Below are positions 49,030 to 58,996 of a DNA stretch of 64,000 nt, in pieces (within the stretch, counting starts at the first letter, position 1; each line of letters opens with the position of its first letter). Both the position numbers and the translations under genes were made by a program. The notes under the pieces are model-generated. The model was not told the DNA's origin. It saw only the letters and a list, made by a program, of their open reading frames with translations, and did not search any database. Location of the stretch: NCBI GenBank assembly GCA_963970005.1, contig CAXAMN010021112.1, positions 2,213,786-2,277,785 on the forward strand. Direction: 5' to 3'. This DNA is from Durusdinium trenchii (lineage: Eukaryota > Sar > Dinophyceae > Suessiales > Symbiodiniaceae).

Positions 49030-49290
49030 TGTCAACACTCTGTCAGATAAAATCAACAACATGTGCAACTTGTAACAGTCATGACAAGTCATGAATGTAG
49101 GATCTCGGATGTCAAATCACTCACCCACAAATATTCCTTCCTCAAATACCTGTTGGTTGTGCTGTCATTGCGCTTGGTCAAAAGCAGTCTTTAGAATTTC
49201 AGAGGTTCGATTCTGACCAATAATTGTTTGCTTGATTCCTTGCTGGTGTGCCCAGCCACGCTCCGCTTTTCCTATAAACTGTCTTTGCAA
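49030..49290. other. Stretch without a supported gene
   Basis: AT-rich; includes a tRNA-like arm discussed under rejected items. Confidence 0.5.
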
Positions 49291-49650
49291 TTTTGTGGGT
49301 TTTGCACTCCCACGGACGTGACATGGTAAACACGATGCTCATTCACAAAGCTTATCTCTGCTTTCGGCAAGGAAGGATGCCCGCAAGGTATCCACCAGGT
49401 ACCAGGTGTAGAAGTGCCAGCCCTTCCCAGCCTTTCCAAAGAGAGAAGGCTGTTCCAGCGTGTTTAGTGACAAGAACTGCCAAAGCGGGGCCTGTGTAAC
49501 ATCTGCGTTGAAAGAGGATCAACATAGTTGTTGTCCTTGTTTTGAGCAGTGTTCTCTAATTTCTTGCACGATGGCTGGACACCCAAACTGTCCGTTGCAA
49601 CCACATGCAACCACCATTGACCTAATTTTAGACTACAAAACCAGGTCAAC

Positions 49651-49816
49651 GTGTTTGAATGGTCTCGGAAGGCTACTTGTTCAACGCGGAACCGCAGGTC
49701 CGATGCGGTTCTTTTGGCGCTCGCTCCTAAGGAGCTTGGAACGATGACATCCACAGAAAGGAAAACAGAAACCACGCAAAGCCAAGCCACCACCGGCAGG
49801 ATCTCCAACCCTCCAG
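49651..49816 (+). CDS. Exon with donor, Ser/Thr/Lys-rich
   Basis: RNRRSDAVLLALAPKELGTM, TSTERKTETTQSQATTGRIS and CCTCCAG|GTGTTT, phase 1. A second plus frame and a 114-codon minus frame are open upstream (49464-49747). Confidence 0.45.
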
Positions 49817-50116
49817 GTGTTTCCCTCAGGCCCTGAACCGATTTCCTTGTTGACCTTGGTGGGATCTGAAACTGCCAAGAGGGTATGATCCACAGGGAAG
49901 TTGACCCGTGAAAATAAATAGAATAGATCTTAGTAGACTACGAGACATGGTCAATCTGGAAAAATGGAAATGACTTCGGTGTTTGGACGCACAGCGTTCA
50001 GAGAAACCGAACTGCCTCTTCGATCCTTTCAGGGAAGTCCTTGCAGTGAAAGGATCGTACATCAAAGGATCGACTCGAAGAGAGGACGTCGCATCCTTCG
50101 ATCGCTCAGATCAATC

Positions 50117-50213
50117 CCCTAGGGATCCACATACTCTTTGAGAAGGTACGACTGGACCCTCCAAACCTACATCACGCGGTCTCCAATCACCTTCTGAATA
50201 ATTTATTATCCAG
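50117..50213. repeat. Family B element
   Basis: CTAGGGATCCACATACTCTT at the left, GGTCTCCAATCACCTTCTGA at the right; the terminal GGATCC is lost on the right. Confidence 0.75.
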
Positions 50214-50338
50214 TCTCATAGCCAACTGTTTGAGTTGCAACTAGCTGCTGAGATACGCAGATCGTTTGTTTCTGAGCATGGTTTTCTCTCTCACATCTCA
50301 CCTCATAGCCTCACAGCCAACGGTGTGTGGGTGTGTAG

Positions 50339-50638
50339 ATGATAAGTAGCAATTGGATTGGCGACCTGGGAACCATGCAATCGTGCCTGACCGCTGGGCC
50401 AGCTGAGCTGGTTGTTGCCTGTCCTGAATTGCTAAGGTCAATACTCTGTCCGAAGTCTTTACCACGTACCAGGAGGAAAGGGAAGGTTCTTCACAACACA
50501 CCCGACACGAGCTTTAGCGTGCAACTCACTCCAGAAATCCACAGCATTCTGCCTTTTGTTCACAGCACATTCTCTGGATCCGAGTTCTGTTGTGCAGTCC
50601 ACGTGTTCAGGGCACAAACCGAACGCCGAACTTCTTAG
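50339..50638 (+). CDS. ORF or exon, 99 codons
   Basis: AELVVACPELLRSILCPKSL, then DTSFSVQLTPEIHSILPFVH and SGSEFCCAVHVFRAQTERRT, TAG at 50636. The last 50 residues have the best bias. Confidence 0.45.
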   Translation: MISSNWIGDLGTMQSCLTAGPAELVVACPELLRSILCPKSLPRTRRKGKVLHNTPDTSFSVQLTPEIHSILPFVHSTFSGSEFCCAVHVFRAQTERRTS

Positions 50639-50767
50639 TTGCAGTACGTCAAGTCTGCTTTTTGCTGGAGTTTATGCCACCCTCCTTATGAAGACTGCAG
50701 CTTTGGGCTAGGCCCGCTAGTCTTCAACCAACGGTGATGGGGTTCTTTATTTGGATATTGAAGATAT

Positions 50768-51286
50768 TTGTTTCTCGCGCCGGAGAGTGACAAGCTGAGA
50801 ACCCGCACCCTGAGAACATCAAAGCACAACAGCTGCGAGCCCGCCTTCCTCCACGATTTGATGGCCGAACAACGGCGTGGCGATCCTGATCTCGCCGGGT
50901 GTTGTTTGCAGGATTTCCTCATGTTTCTTCCACTAATCTTGCTCCAAGAGACGAGACTGCGAAGCGGTCTGGGGTCGCGGCATTGGGCGGAACCTCAGAT
51001 AGCTTCACATCCGATTCCACAAGCATTTTCTGACTGGTGCGACTCGTAGGGAATAAGGGAATGAGCCCCCAATAGAGATTCTATTGGATCCATGCCCTCA
51101 TTCCCTGCTAAGCACCAGTCAGTTTGTTTGTCAGTTCATTCAGGACACGCCTTGTCCTCATCTTGGAATACCAAACGACGGGCTTCGCTTTGAAAGACAC
51201 TCTGCTGAAGCAGCCTGCCCCAGGACGTGCGACAACGGATTCTGAAGAAGTTCCGAGAACAAGTTCGGCGCTCATGTCCGCGGGAA
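50768..51286 (+). CDS. Two exons spanning a hairpin intron
   Basis: Exon 50768-51045: SKHNSCEPAFLHDLMAEQRR, MFLPLILLQETRLRSGLGSR and an aromatic end. Exon 51144-51286: RLVLILEYQTTGFALKDTLL, RATTDSEEVPRTSSALMSAG and a donor A|GTATGT. GACTC plus G restores a Ser codon across the junction (phase 2 to 1). The intron, 51046-51143, is 98 bp, GT-AG, and holds hairpin element I. The left start is uncertain: frames close at a TGA near 50758. No family recognised. Confidence 0.58.
51031..51121. mobile_element. Family I hairpin element, overlapping an intron
   Basis: Perfect outer ends TGACTGGTGC / GCACCAGTCA and inner AGGGAATGAG / CTCATTCCCT. The predicted donor GTAGGG lies inside the left arm, so 15 bases of the arm are exonic. 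Confidence 0.75.
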
Positions 51287-51526
51287 GTATGTTTTTTGAG
51301 GGAAGACCTTGCTGTGGTCATTATAGCCTGTCCTTCCTCCTGTCCTTCGGGTCTGTTGAAGCATGCCCCTGTGAACAAAAACATTACAGACATATATAGT
51401 AACTGCATGGGAAGGGTGGTTGGGCATCTTGAGTGGCCAACGGATACACCGAAACCAAGACAACGATGCAATAGATTAGAAGCCGGTCCTGGACTGACCC
51501 TGACGGCCCCAAGACTGTGTACATGA
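51227..51526 (+). CDS. Overlapping open frame after the 51286 donor
   Basis: ILKKFREQVRRSCPREVCFL and KPRQRCNRLEAGPGLTLTAP. It overlaps the exon ending at 51286 in another frame; its last 30 codons could be a separate exon. Confidence 0.28.
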   Translation: MRQRILKKFREQVRRSCPREVCFLREDLAVVIIACPSSCPSGLLKHAPVNKNITDIYSNCMGRVVGHLEWPTDTPKPRQRCNRLEAGPGLTLTAPRLCT

Positions 51527-51599
51527 CCAGAGGCCTTGAAGAATGCGCGAGTTCAAGGCGTCCCATGCATGTGAAAGGCTACTGTATATGATTTGCAAG

Positions 51600-51706
51600 A
51601 TACACTCCTGAAAACTAACATGGAAGTGGAAAACATCCTGTTTGTAGAGGAAAATGGTCTTCCAAGAGGCCATTGTGCACTTCCATGTTAGTTCGAGGGA
51701 GTGTAT
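51600..51706. repeat. Family E element, copy E1
   Basis: ATACACTCCTGAAAACTAAC at the left and GTTAGTTCGAGGGAGTGTAT at the right, with ATGGAAGTG/CACTTCCAT next to them; inner CTTCCAAGAGGCCATTG. Confidence 0.92.
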
Positions 51707-51825
51707 CCCTCACCCTTGCTATTCCCTGCGCACTAAAGAGTGTCCGGCAACTAACAGAACAGCAACTTAGCAGGCGCAGACATTTTGCACGTTCAATCGG
51801 ACATGATCAGGTGCAATGCTTTTGA

Positions 51826-52035
51826 TTGCCATGTGCGCACAGCAACATTCATGCTCACAAGCCACTCTCTGAAAACTGTCTTGGAGCTACATTCTCATCC
51901 TACGGTATTCCACTGGTTGCAACTGAAGTGGCATTCCTGGTTGCAATATGCTGCAAGTATGGGAGATCGTTTGAAAGTTTAGTGCAACTTCTTACCCAGC
52001 CAGAGCTCGATACCCTTCCAATGACCATCCGATGA
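51826..52035 (+). CDS. Terminal exon with a possible membrane helix
   Basis: SYGIPLVATEVAFLVAICCK then YGRSFESLVQLLTQPELDTL and TGA at 52033. Good bias from about 51880. Confidence 0.5.
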   Translation: MPCAHSNIHAHKPLSENCLGATFSSYGIPLVATEVAFLVAICCKYGRSFESLVQLLTQPELDTLPMTIR

Positions 52036-52086
52036 ACCTGGCAATCTTGCAACCCCCATCTTCGTTCGCATCCCCTTCCCTTTAAG

Positions 52087-52297
52087 CTGTGGGGCTGAAC
52101 ACAGCTCCCTTGCTGCTCACAGCCCGCCGCGCCCGAGCCAGTTCTTTGGCTCTGAACACATCGAATGTAGCTTTCGGCGCGTCTGTGACAGCCGACTCGC
52201 TCCAACTCACTTTCGCTGCGCCGGAGCTCCAGAGCCCCTCGGTTGGCGGGTTTGGATGGGCGAAGCGGGGGGGACCGGAAGATTGGCCTCGATTCAG
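52087..52297 (+). CDS. Exon with consensus splice sites
   Basis: CCCCTTCCCTTTAAG, two carry-over bases, then LNTAPLLLTARRARASSLAL, NTSNVAFGASVTADSLQLTF and APELQSPSVGGFGWAKRGGP, donor TTCAG|GTGGTT, phase 2. The 145-codon minus frame opposes it with poorer bias. Confidence 0.52.
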
Positions 52298-52476
52298 GTG
52301 GTTTTTGGTATGATGTTTTAAGGGTCCATGTAAGCACATATATTCCCTAAATGGTTCGGGTTTGGGGATCATGTGTTGCGCAGAGGGAACTAGGCATGGT
52401 CGCCTTTAAAATAACATTGGTGTGGTGTTGTGTGAAACCTCACACATCGACCTGTTTTGTTGCTGCTTTGGCTCAG

Positions 52477-52637
52477 AACCTGGATCTACAGCCCATCGCC
52501 GAAGCTTCACAGAAAGGATGGTGAGGGTGGGCCTGACACTCCCCTGTGTCGACGCTCCCACTGTTTTGGGACCTGTAGTTCTTCAAAGCCAGGGGTACCC
52601 TGACCCGGAATTGACCACCAAGAATGAACAGCACTGA
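52477..52637 (+). CDS. Terminal exon
   Basis: Acceptor TGCTGCTTTGGCTCAG, two carry-over bases, then GSTAHRRSFTERMVRVGLTL, VDAPTVLGPVVLQSQGYPDP and TGA at 52635. Its phase does not fit the 52297 donor, so an exon is missing or one boundary is wrong. Confidence 0.52.
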
Positions 52638-52686
52638 CTATCAGGCCAACCGACCTATTTAATCAGGGTGCACGAAACTCCAGGTT

Positions 52687-52998
52687 TTGAATGGTTTTAA
52701 CACAGCCAAATGGGTGTGGACTGCCCTTGCTCACCCGTTCAATCGGTACTCAACTGGTGAGCAGTTGAGTGCCCCCCAAAACCCTTTGGCCGGCTCCAAA
52801 CACAGCCGCGCCTGGACGTTTCCTCCGTTCCTTTCGTTTGGCCTCGGCCTCGGTGACCGGCCTCGGCCACACCGCCATCAAGACTGGTTCAACTGGGCTT
52901 CGTTTGGGTGGACGGTTCTGCAACATTACCTCCTGAATCTGCAGAGATCTGCAGAGTTTCGATTTTGGTTCCACAACTGGCCGCTTTGCCTTATGTAG
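52687..52998 (+). CDS. Exon region, strand uncertain
   Basis: Plus: SFGLGLGDRPRPHRHQDWFN. Minus (52750-52974): PVEPVLMAVWPRPVTEAEAK with a basic stretch. Both are protein-like. Confidence 0.35.
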   Translation: MNGFNTAKWVWTALAHPFNRYSTGEQLSAPQNPLAGSKHSRAWTFPPFLSFGLGLGDRPRPHRHQDWFNWASFGWTVLQHYLLNLQRSAEFRFWFHNWPLCLM

Positions 52999-53089
52999 CT
53001 GAAGAAACCTGAGAAAGCTGTCCCTATTTGTTCAGCTCCGGTGTTGTGTTTTCCTCAAATTGAGAAAGACCAGCCTTGACTGTCCCTAG

Positions 53090-53217
53090 GCGGCTACGAG
53101 GCACCGGCGTCGAGGCAGCTGAGACTAGCTACTGCGGGGGCGGAGGAGGTGCGTGTGTTTCCGCACCCCACCACGATCCATGAAACGGCCTGGAGAAAAT
53201 CACGCGTGGATGCTTGA
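53090..53217 (+). CDS. Terminal exon, 41 codons
   Basis: After CTGTCCCTAG, two carry-over bases and then YEAPASRQLRLATAGAEEVR, VFPHPTTIHETAWRKSRVDA, TGA at 53215. No ATG at the start, strong third-position GC. No family recognised. Confidence 0.52.
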
Positions 53218-53790
53218 CTTGATGGGGCACCAGTTCATCTTGGATTTGCAGCTCCCAGGAACATAGAAACATATGAAATCTTCCCCATGTTCGGAAAAGT
53301 CAGAAATCACCTTTTCTCCGCAAAAGCAGGTCATGAGGATCCAGATATCCCCAATCCCCAACGACCTCTTTTTTTGCCCAAGGACCACCCCTGAATAGGG
53401 CACCATTTCTTCTACACGACCTTGTTTTTAGCTCCGTAGGATCCTCCGGCTGCGGGTGGGTGGAACTACGCTAGCCTGGTTTTGCTTGAAGTTAATTTTG
53501 TTTAGTGATGTTTTTCTCCTATGGGTAAATCCCCTTCCGGTCAATATTTGTATACTTATTTAACAATCTTATCCGACTTATCCAGCTTCCTCCAGCAAAT
53601 AGGCTAGTTTTCAGTGATTGTTCACCAGTGAGATTTTGCTCACCTTGTTTGCTTTTGCTGTAGGACAATTGTTTCGAAAACAATCCAATCATCTTGCACG
53701 CAACAGTTTGCGCACAAAATTTGCGGGTGTCTAAAAGAGGGAAAAGACCGTGCAAAGGCATTTTTCGCCAGATAGCTACTACATTTCCTA
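53218..53790. other. Stretch without a supported gene
   Basis: Minus frames at 53200-53406 and 53519-53867 are open, but the bases are AT-rich and show no bias. Confidence 0.4.
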
Positions 53791-53794
53791 CTTC

Positions 53795-54040
53795 TCAATG
53801 CCTGGCTGTCTGAATTGCAAATTTTCCTGCCGTCGTCGATGCTGTGTCTTGTCGGTCTTTTTCCCAAGCTTGTTTCCCTACTTCTTCCTCAGTGATGCGT
53901 TCGCTTGTGAACTGTTTTCTGAAACCACCAAAGCTGTAAGCTGCACGTTTAAGCCAGCCTGCTTTCTTGCCTCCATTACTGGGCTTGGAGGGTGTTGCGT
54001 TCAATCTCCAACCTCCTGGCTGCTCCTGGCGAGCCATCAT
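53795..54040 (-). CDS. ORF or exon, 81 codons
   Basis: From an ATG near 54037: QPGGWRLNATPSKPSNGGKK, AAYSFGGFRKQFTSERITEE, EVGKQAWEKDRQDTASTTAG and a stop at 53795. The plus frame 53750-54100 is Cys/Phe-rich and less natural. Confidence 0.45.
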   Translation of the reverse strand: MMARQEQPGGWRLNATPSKPSNGGKKAGWLKRAAYSFGGFRKQFTSERITEEEVGKQAWEKDRQDTASTTAGKFAIQTARH

Positions 54041-54306
54041 GTCAACGCACAGGAGTTGACACCCAGAGCTGGAACTGAGCCGAAGCCCCTCCTGCCTTAA
54101 GCCTTGACCACAAAGTCTGGAGATCCTTCATCACCTACAAGCTTGCCCAACTTCGGCAAACTGCCCAACCTGGATCTCGGATTGAGATCAAGTAAGAGGT
54201 CAGCTCCAAACCACAATACAGGTCCAGTCTGACCCAGCAAAACCCAGCCCTGAAAAAAAAATATATATCACCAACTCCAGTCAAATCAGGTCAAACTGAC
54301 CTGTAA

Positions 54307-54549
54307 GTGGATGAACTGGTCCCTGATCACGTGAAAATCTGTGTCATGATGGCAGTTTGTGCCCCAATCATTCATAGAATGCAACTTCCTTCTCAGAACA
54401 AGAAGCATCTCAAATCCGCGTGTCTCACATCCGCGTGTGGCTGCCATTTGGCCACCTGCAAGCAAGCCCAACCAGGTCGGTCATCAAAAAACACGGGCAT
54501 TCGGTACTTTCGTTTTGGCGCAACAAACGATGAAAAACGCCCACTGTAA
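54307..54549 (+). CDS. Exon candidate, weak
   Basis: KICVMMAVCAPIIHRMQLPS, LKSACLTSACGCHLATCKQA. Two plus frames and one minus frame are open. Confidence 0.28.
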   Translation: MDELVPDHVKICVMMAVCAPIIHRMQLPSQNKKHLKSACLTSACGCHLATCKQAQPGRSSKNTGIRYFRFGATNDEKRPL

Positions 54550-54553
54550 CTAT

Positions 54554-54607
54554 TACCCTGAGAAGGGGTCCAAATACCTTTTGAGGAGGTACTTGGAGGT
54601 GTAGGGT
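54554..54607. repeat. Family B half-element
   Basis: CCAAATACCTTTTGAGGAGG and TACTTGGAGGTGTAGGG. Confidence 0.7.
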
Positions 54608-54958
54608 TATTCCATAATCATCCATAATCATTGCCTGGCAAGGACGACAGGGAGAAGAAAAAGGCACGTCGACTGGTGCAAGGCATGTCCACAGATATTC
54701 ACTGCCACGATGAAAAAGGACTTGTGCAAGGCAGCAAAACAGACCCCGCGAGGCCGACACACAAGCTTGGCTATGCACTTGCCAGATGTAGGGCTGTTAT
54801 GAAGTCATGAGATCGGACACCTTTTTGTCGAACCCCTTCGCCACCTTTCCTACCCCAACCCCCAGGGCTCCGGATCGCAAAAACACCAATCCATGGGACT
54901 GGAAGATTTGGTTACATGAGGGTACTACGTACCTAGAACAACTACATGAGGGTACTAC

Positions 54959-55150
54959 ATGAGGGTACCTTTTCAGCTGTTTTATGGGACAACGTATGAG
55001 GTCAATCTTCCGGAACATCACCGAAACCACCGAGAACGGCGTCGGAGCTCGGACGTCGAGTCCGGCAGGATGTTCCGATGGATCTCACTGGCCATTTTGG
55101 CCACCGCCATGAGCAGCAAGCTCTCCCAGCAGGCAGAGTTGAAGATGTGA
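54959..55150 (+). CDS. Exon candidate
   Basis: FYGTTYEVNLPEHHRNHRER, then RWISLAILATAMSSKLSQQA and TGA at 55148. Another plus frame (MRSIFRNITETTENGVGART) is a strong competitor over the first half. A TGAGGGTACTACATGAGGGT tandem precedes it. Confidence 0.4.
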   Translation: MRVPFQLFYGTTYEVNLPEHHRNHRERRRSSDVESGRMFRWISLAILATAMSSKLSQQAELKM

Positions 55151-55229
55151 AGATGCGCTGAGGTCAGCAGAGCGTGTTGTACCTATATTGTGGATTAGGA
55201 CATAGATATACATATCCTCATGACATCTC

Positions 55230-55505
55230 ATGACAAGTGCTGAATTTATGAATAAGGAGAACAAACACGGTGTATCACGGTGTTGTCTTCATGGGTTTGG
55301 GATGTTTTTTGGGGATCTCCACCCCCCAACTACAAACCATCCATTAATTTATATTATGATCTTATATTTAGACAAACTGGGAGGAGGGATTTTTGGTCCA
55401 ATGCTTGCCATGATCACCCTCCTCATCACGTTCCAACGCCCGCGCGTCCAAACCACGCCAGGACGGGATCTTGAAGCTGCTCGCCCAGCCGAGTGGGACT
55501 TCTAA
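55230..55505 (+). CDS. Exon, membrane-like then basic
   Basis: LDKLGGGIFGPMLAMITLLI then TFQRPRVQTTPGRDLEAARP and TAA at 55503. The first 45 residues may be intron. Confidence 0.45.
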   Translation: MTSAEFMNKENKHGVSRCCLHGFGMFFGDLHPPTTNHPLIYIMILYLDKLGGGIFGPMLAMITLLITFQRPRVQTTPGRDLEAARPAEWDF

Positions 55506-55589
55506 GGCAAAGCCTCGAGTGGAAACCATGGCTTTCCAATGTTGCTGTGCTTGATGATTACAATGATTGATATAGGGGAGCTGAGTGTA

Positions 55590-55640
55590 TACACCCAGAC
55601 GCTCCAAACAGCCCTTGGTCCCTCAAAACCGAGGGAATTG
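55590..55640. repeat. Partial copy of the 19.73 kb element
   Basis: CAGACGCTCCAAACAGCCCT then TGGTCCCTCAAAACC. Confidence 0.65.
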
Positions 55641-55813
55641 AGACGCCAGACCCATCCCGAGGATTCGGGTCCCATCCACTTGAGGGTCCGACCATAGCTT
55701 CGGGCCCAGGGTCGCGTCTGGGCAGTTCGGAAGTGTGAGAATCCCCCACCCCCGCCAAGTGCGATCTTCCGCCCATCGCGCGGCACGGGTGACACCGTTC
55801 TTCTCGGGACCAG

Positions 55814-55969
55814 CTCGGCACGGCACGGGACCTGCTGCAGGTCAAGGCGAAGACCTCTCAGATGGAGGACGGATGCGACGAACAGGGTGCAACGTGTGGC
55901 AGTGCAGAGACTACTGACCTCAACGGACAATTCCTATTGGATATATACTGTAATACTGTAATTGCTTGA
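55814..55969 (+). CDS. Terminal exon, helical/acidic
   Basis: GTTCTTCTCGGGACCAG then, in phase 0: LGTARDLLQVKAKTSQMEDG, CDEQGATCGSAETTDLNGQF and LLDIYCNTVIA, TGA at 55967. The 142-codon minus frame and another plus frame oppose it with weaker signal. Confidence 0.5.
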   Translation, partial: LGTARDLLQVKAKTSQMEDGCDEQGATCGSAETTDLNGQFLLDIYCNTVIA

Positions 55970-56084
55970 TTGCTTGCATATGGGTGTATATTGAACTATA
56001 GGGAAGAAGGAACATAGACCCAAAACCATCGGTTGGATGTCTCTCTGTAAACATACGCACATATCCATGCATATTTAATAATAC

Positions 56085-56319
56085 ACATATATATATATAC
56101 ATATCATATGATTCGCGGCGTTTCTACAGACTGAGGCTCCCGCAAGTGGAAGCGTTTCTATTTCTGGAGGGGTGTGGTGGGGCTGGTGTCTATCCCCTAG
56201 ATTCACAGCAAATCAGGTTTGAATCCCTAGTTATTACCGGTTTCACATTGTACCACAGCAACGACCAAAGTGGCAACAGCGATGACAACGAGCACCACAC
56301 ACATATATATATATATATT
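56085..56319. repeat. (AT)n microsatellites
   Basis: TATATATATA runs at 56085-56101 and 56300-56319. Confidence 0.85.
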
Positions 56320-56341
56320 ACGCCTTTCCCACCGTGAACTG

Positions 56342-56491
56342 CAGTATACTGCTGCTGATGCGTGGCTTTGCGGAGGTCCGGGATCGCGGTGGGTCGTTGC
56401 TTCACCGGTTTCGGCGGAGGATATGGTCTTGCTCCTTGCTCAGCAAGCGAAGGCAGCGCGGGAGGCCTCCAAGAAGGTGCGGCGATCTTGA
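56342..56491 (+). CDS. Exon candidate, helical
   Basis: TAADAWLCGGPGSRWVVASP, VSAEDMVLLLAQQAKAAREA, SKKVRRS, TGA at 56489; a donor AAG|GTGCGG is possible. Downstream another frame continues GDLEAVRDDLWVMVARLRHD to 56552, so a splice or frameshift may join them. Confidence 0.43.
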   Translation, partial: QYTAADAWLCGGPGSRWVVASPVSAEDMVLLLAQQAKAAREASKKVRRS

Positions 56492-56559
56492 AGCGGTGAG
56501 AGACGATCTTTGGGTCATGGTGGCGAGGCTGAGACACGATCATATGTTTTAGTATGCGT

Positions 56560-57015
56560 GTGTTTCCTTCATGTTTCTTTTTTTATACCCCTTTGCTAGC
56601 TAGCTAGAAATACAATGAAATTCATATGATAATCATGATCGGATAGGATTTGCTCGAATTCACTACAGTAAATTTTGAGGCTACTACAGGCAACGAGTTC
56701 CCAAGGGTTCACTACTCTATTCTGACAAAGTTGTGACGTTGTTTTAGCGGACGGCGTTATTAAGGACCCCATAGCAACACAGTGTTTCACTGTTACGTGT
56801 TTTTGTTTTTTTCCTCGACTTGCTACTCCACTGACCTGCTATAACATGGGGCAAACATGTTCTGACCAAAGATGTTTTGCGCGGGTTGCACGAGAGGCAC
56901 AAAAGAACAGAACGGGGATTGGTCAACAATGATCAACCATGCTGGGGTTTGGGGTCACTTGAAGACACTTGATCCAGCAAAAACTTGAATATGGCGAGAT
57001 TCCACTTGTATGTTA
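56560..57015. other. Stretch without a supported gene
   Basis: AT-rich; no biased frame. A 48-bp segment at 57020-57067 between TTAACAG and CCAG|GTTGCT could be a small exon (WEEGWTPVSAQP). Confidence 0.4.
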
Positions 57016-57090
57016 ACAGCTGCGACGCGTGGGAAGAGGGATGGACCCCGGTTTCCGCTCAGCCAGGTTGCTGGCAGGGGCTGTCTAATT

Positions 57091-57180
57091 CCCTACACCT
57101 CCAAGCACCTTCTAAGGTGTTTGGGGTGGGTTTGGAAGGTCCAAATACCTTCTGAGGAGGTACTTGGAGCACTGTAGGGA
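57091..57180. repeat. Family B element
   Basis: CCTACACCTCCAAGCACCTT at the left and CTGAGGAGGTACTTGGAGCA, TGTAGGG at the right. Confidence 0.88.
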
Positions 57181-57550
57181 TTGACACATAAGGAATGAAA
57201 CTCCGGTAAATATATAGTAAATACACATCGATGTTTGTGTGCTACTAACGTTCTGGTCTAAACAACGTCACGCCTCTGTGGACGCGGCAACGACCATACG
57301 TGACACCCTCACAACGGCTGTGACCTTGTTTTACACCTTATAACATTTTAAAACTGTTCGAGCCCATCAAATGGCCCTCGGACAGTTTGTTGATAATATA
57401 TAGTTGCTGAGCTGGACAGGAATTGGACGGACCGTGCTGTGGCAAATGGCCTTAACACCACCATAGACTCTGGATATAAGACCTTGTAAAGTGCAACGCC
57501 ATCTCTCCCGATCCCAGGATTTTTGTTCCTTACATTTTCTCCATTTGCAG

Positions 57551-57685
57551 CTGCAATGTACGAAGGGCTCTCCAGCACCCACTGTCACTTCGCATTGTCA
57601 GGGGGATGACGAGCAGGAGGACTTGAAAGAGCTCATAGAGGAATTGCGGGAGGAGTTGAAGAAAATGCAGTCGCTTGGCTGTTTG
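57551..57685 (+). CDS. Exon with a coiled-coil segment
   Basis: TTTTCTCCATTTGCAG then, in phase 0: TKGSPAPTVTSHCQGDDEQE, DLKELIEELREELKKMQSLG and TTTG|GTGTCC, phase 0, 45 codons. The Leu/Glu heptads predict a short coiled coil. The frame stays open to 57940, but bias drops after 57685. Confidence 0.55.
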
Positions 57686-58210
57686 GTGTCCCAAAACCGG
57701 TGGTTTTTGTATATAGTGCTTGGCTGTCTGAGCAAACGGTGGACGGAGATGGTAGAGTCTGTATGGCCTGGGTTGCTAGTTGATAGAGTCTGGAGGATAA
57801 CCAAGGGATTTCAAGGAGATCGGGCCATCCCATTTCAAGGATGTTTAGATGCGGCATCGCTGCTATCCAAAGACCAAAGACTTACCAGTGGGATACTAAC
57901 ATCAGGTGCTTGGCATTATATCCACCTGACCACACCGTAGCATTTAACCTGTCTTTTCCAATCACCCCTATCCTCCATCTTTTGCCCTCTTGGCTGATGT
58001 TCTTCTCCCCGTTTGCCGAGGACAGAAATCTTTAGCGCTGCAAACACTTCCGACCACTCTTGCCAGATGGCGGGGGGTGGAATGTCGGGTTTTGGGATGG
58101 GGGGAGGGCGGATGTAGAGTGGACAGGCACAGTCCGGGAGAATGGTTTGGTGGGCAAGGCAGCCTTTAATGGTCATTTGATTATGCCTCATGATGCAGAG
58201 TAGGCTTTAG

Positions 58211-58498
58211 ATGGCTCAGGAGGCGAACGGAGTTCAGCAGAGCTCCCCGTCAGGCAAGAAGAAACCGGGCCTCCACATTTGTGTTCCTGCTTACAGGCAA
58301 CTGTCAGCTCAGTTCAACCTGCTATGGGATGGACAAATATATAGAGTTTGGGCATTTCCCAACCCTGGATCAGTTGCAATTGGAAGCTCATTTCAACAAG
58401 ATCGGTCCTACCTTTTCCCTGCATGCTTGTTGAAGTCTCAGTTCCTAGCTGGGAACATGGGTACAGTCGTGCCAGTTTGTTTCTTGTTGTTATTTTCC
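58211..58498 (+). CDS. N-terminal exon candidate
   Basis: From ATG 58211: MAQEANGVQQSSPSGKKKPG, then VPAYRQLSAQFNLLWDGQIY. Bias is best in the first 40 codons; the rest may be intron. Confidence 0.38.
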
Positions 58499-58519
58499 GG
58501 TCAATTCACATGTCCCAGG

Positions 58520-58739
58520 TGCAAAAAAGGTGCGAACTGGCAGTCGACCCGGTCCTCGTTGCCTTCTCCGGTCGACCCGGTTGCTCCACGGTGCACGGTG
58601 CGCGCACGAGGCCTATGACAACCTCACCGAGGGCTGCCCGGTCTACGCGAACGACACACTCTTCCTGCCTGAAGGCCGGGGCCGACCGGTCTACACGACC
58701 GTGCTTTTGGGTGAATGGGACATTTCGGCGTACCAATAA
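58520..58739 (+). CDS. Exon in two frames, break near 58590
   Basis: After ATGTCCCAG: VQKRCELAVDPVLVAFSGRP in one frame, then EAYDNLTEGCPVYANDTLFL and PVYTTVLLGEWDISAYQ with TAA at 58737 in another. Between them CACGGTGCACGGTGCGC contains a 7-bp tandem. Either a recent frameshift or missed splicing. Confidence 0.5.
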
Positions 58740-58996
58740 TTCTAACATTATCTAACATTACTTGTATAATGCAGTAATATAATATATATACATCAATATA
58801 CTAGATCGTGAACCACCATGGATTTACTATGTTTTTTTGCAAGATCATGCACACTCCATGTGTGTGTTGGGTGAGAACGTGGTTTCCAAGATTATCTCAT
58901 GGAGGTCAACACAGGCAAACCAACTCTGAAGGTCTATGACAGAACAACTATATTATTAACTAAAAAACAACATGCAATTATAATACAACTTGTTTG

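Noticed and set aside
49140-49216. tRNA-like T arm (TCAGAGGTTCGATTCTGA)
   Set aside because: The stem pairs, but the loop is 8 bases, and no matching acceptor, D or anticodon arms could be built around it.
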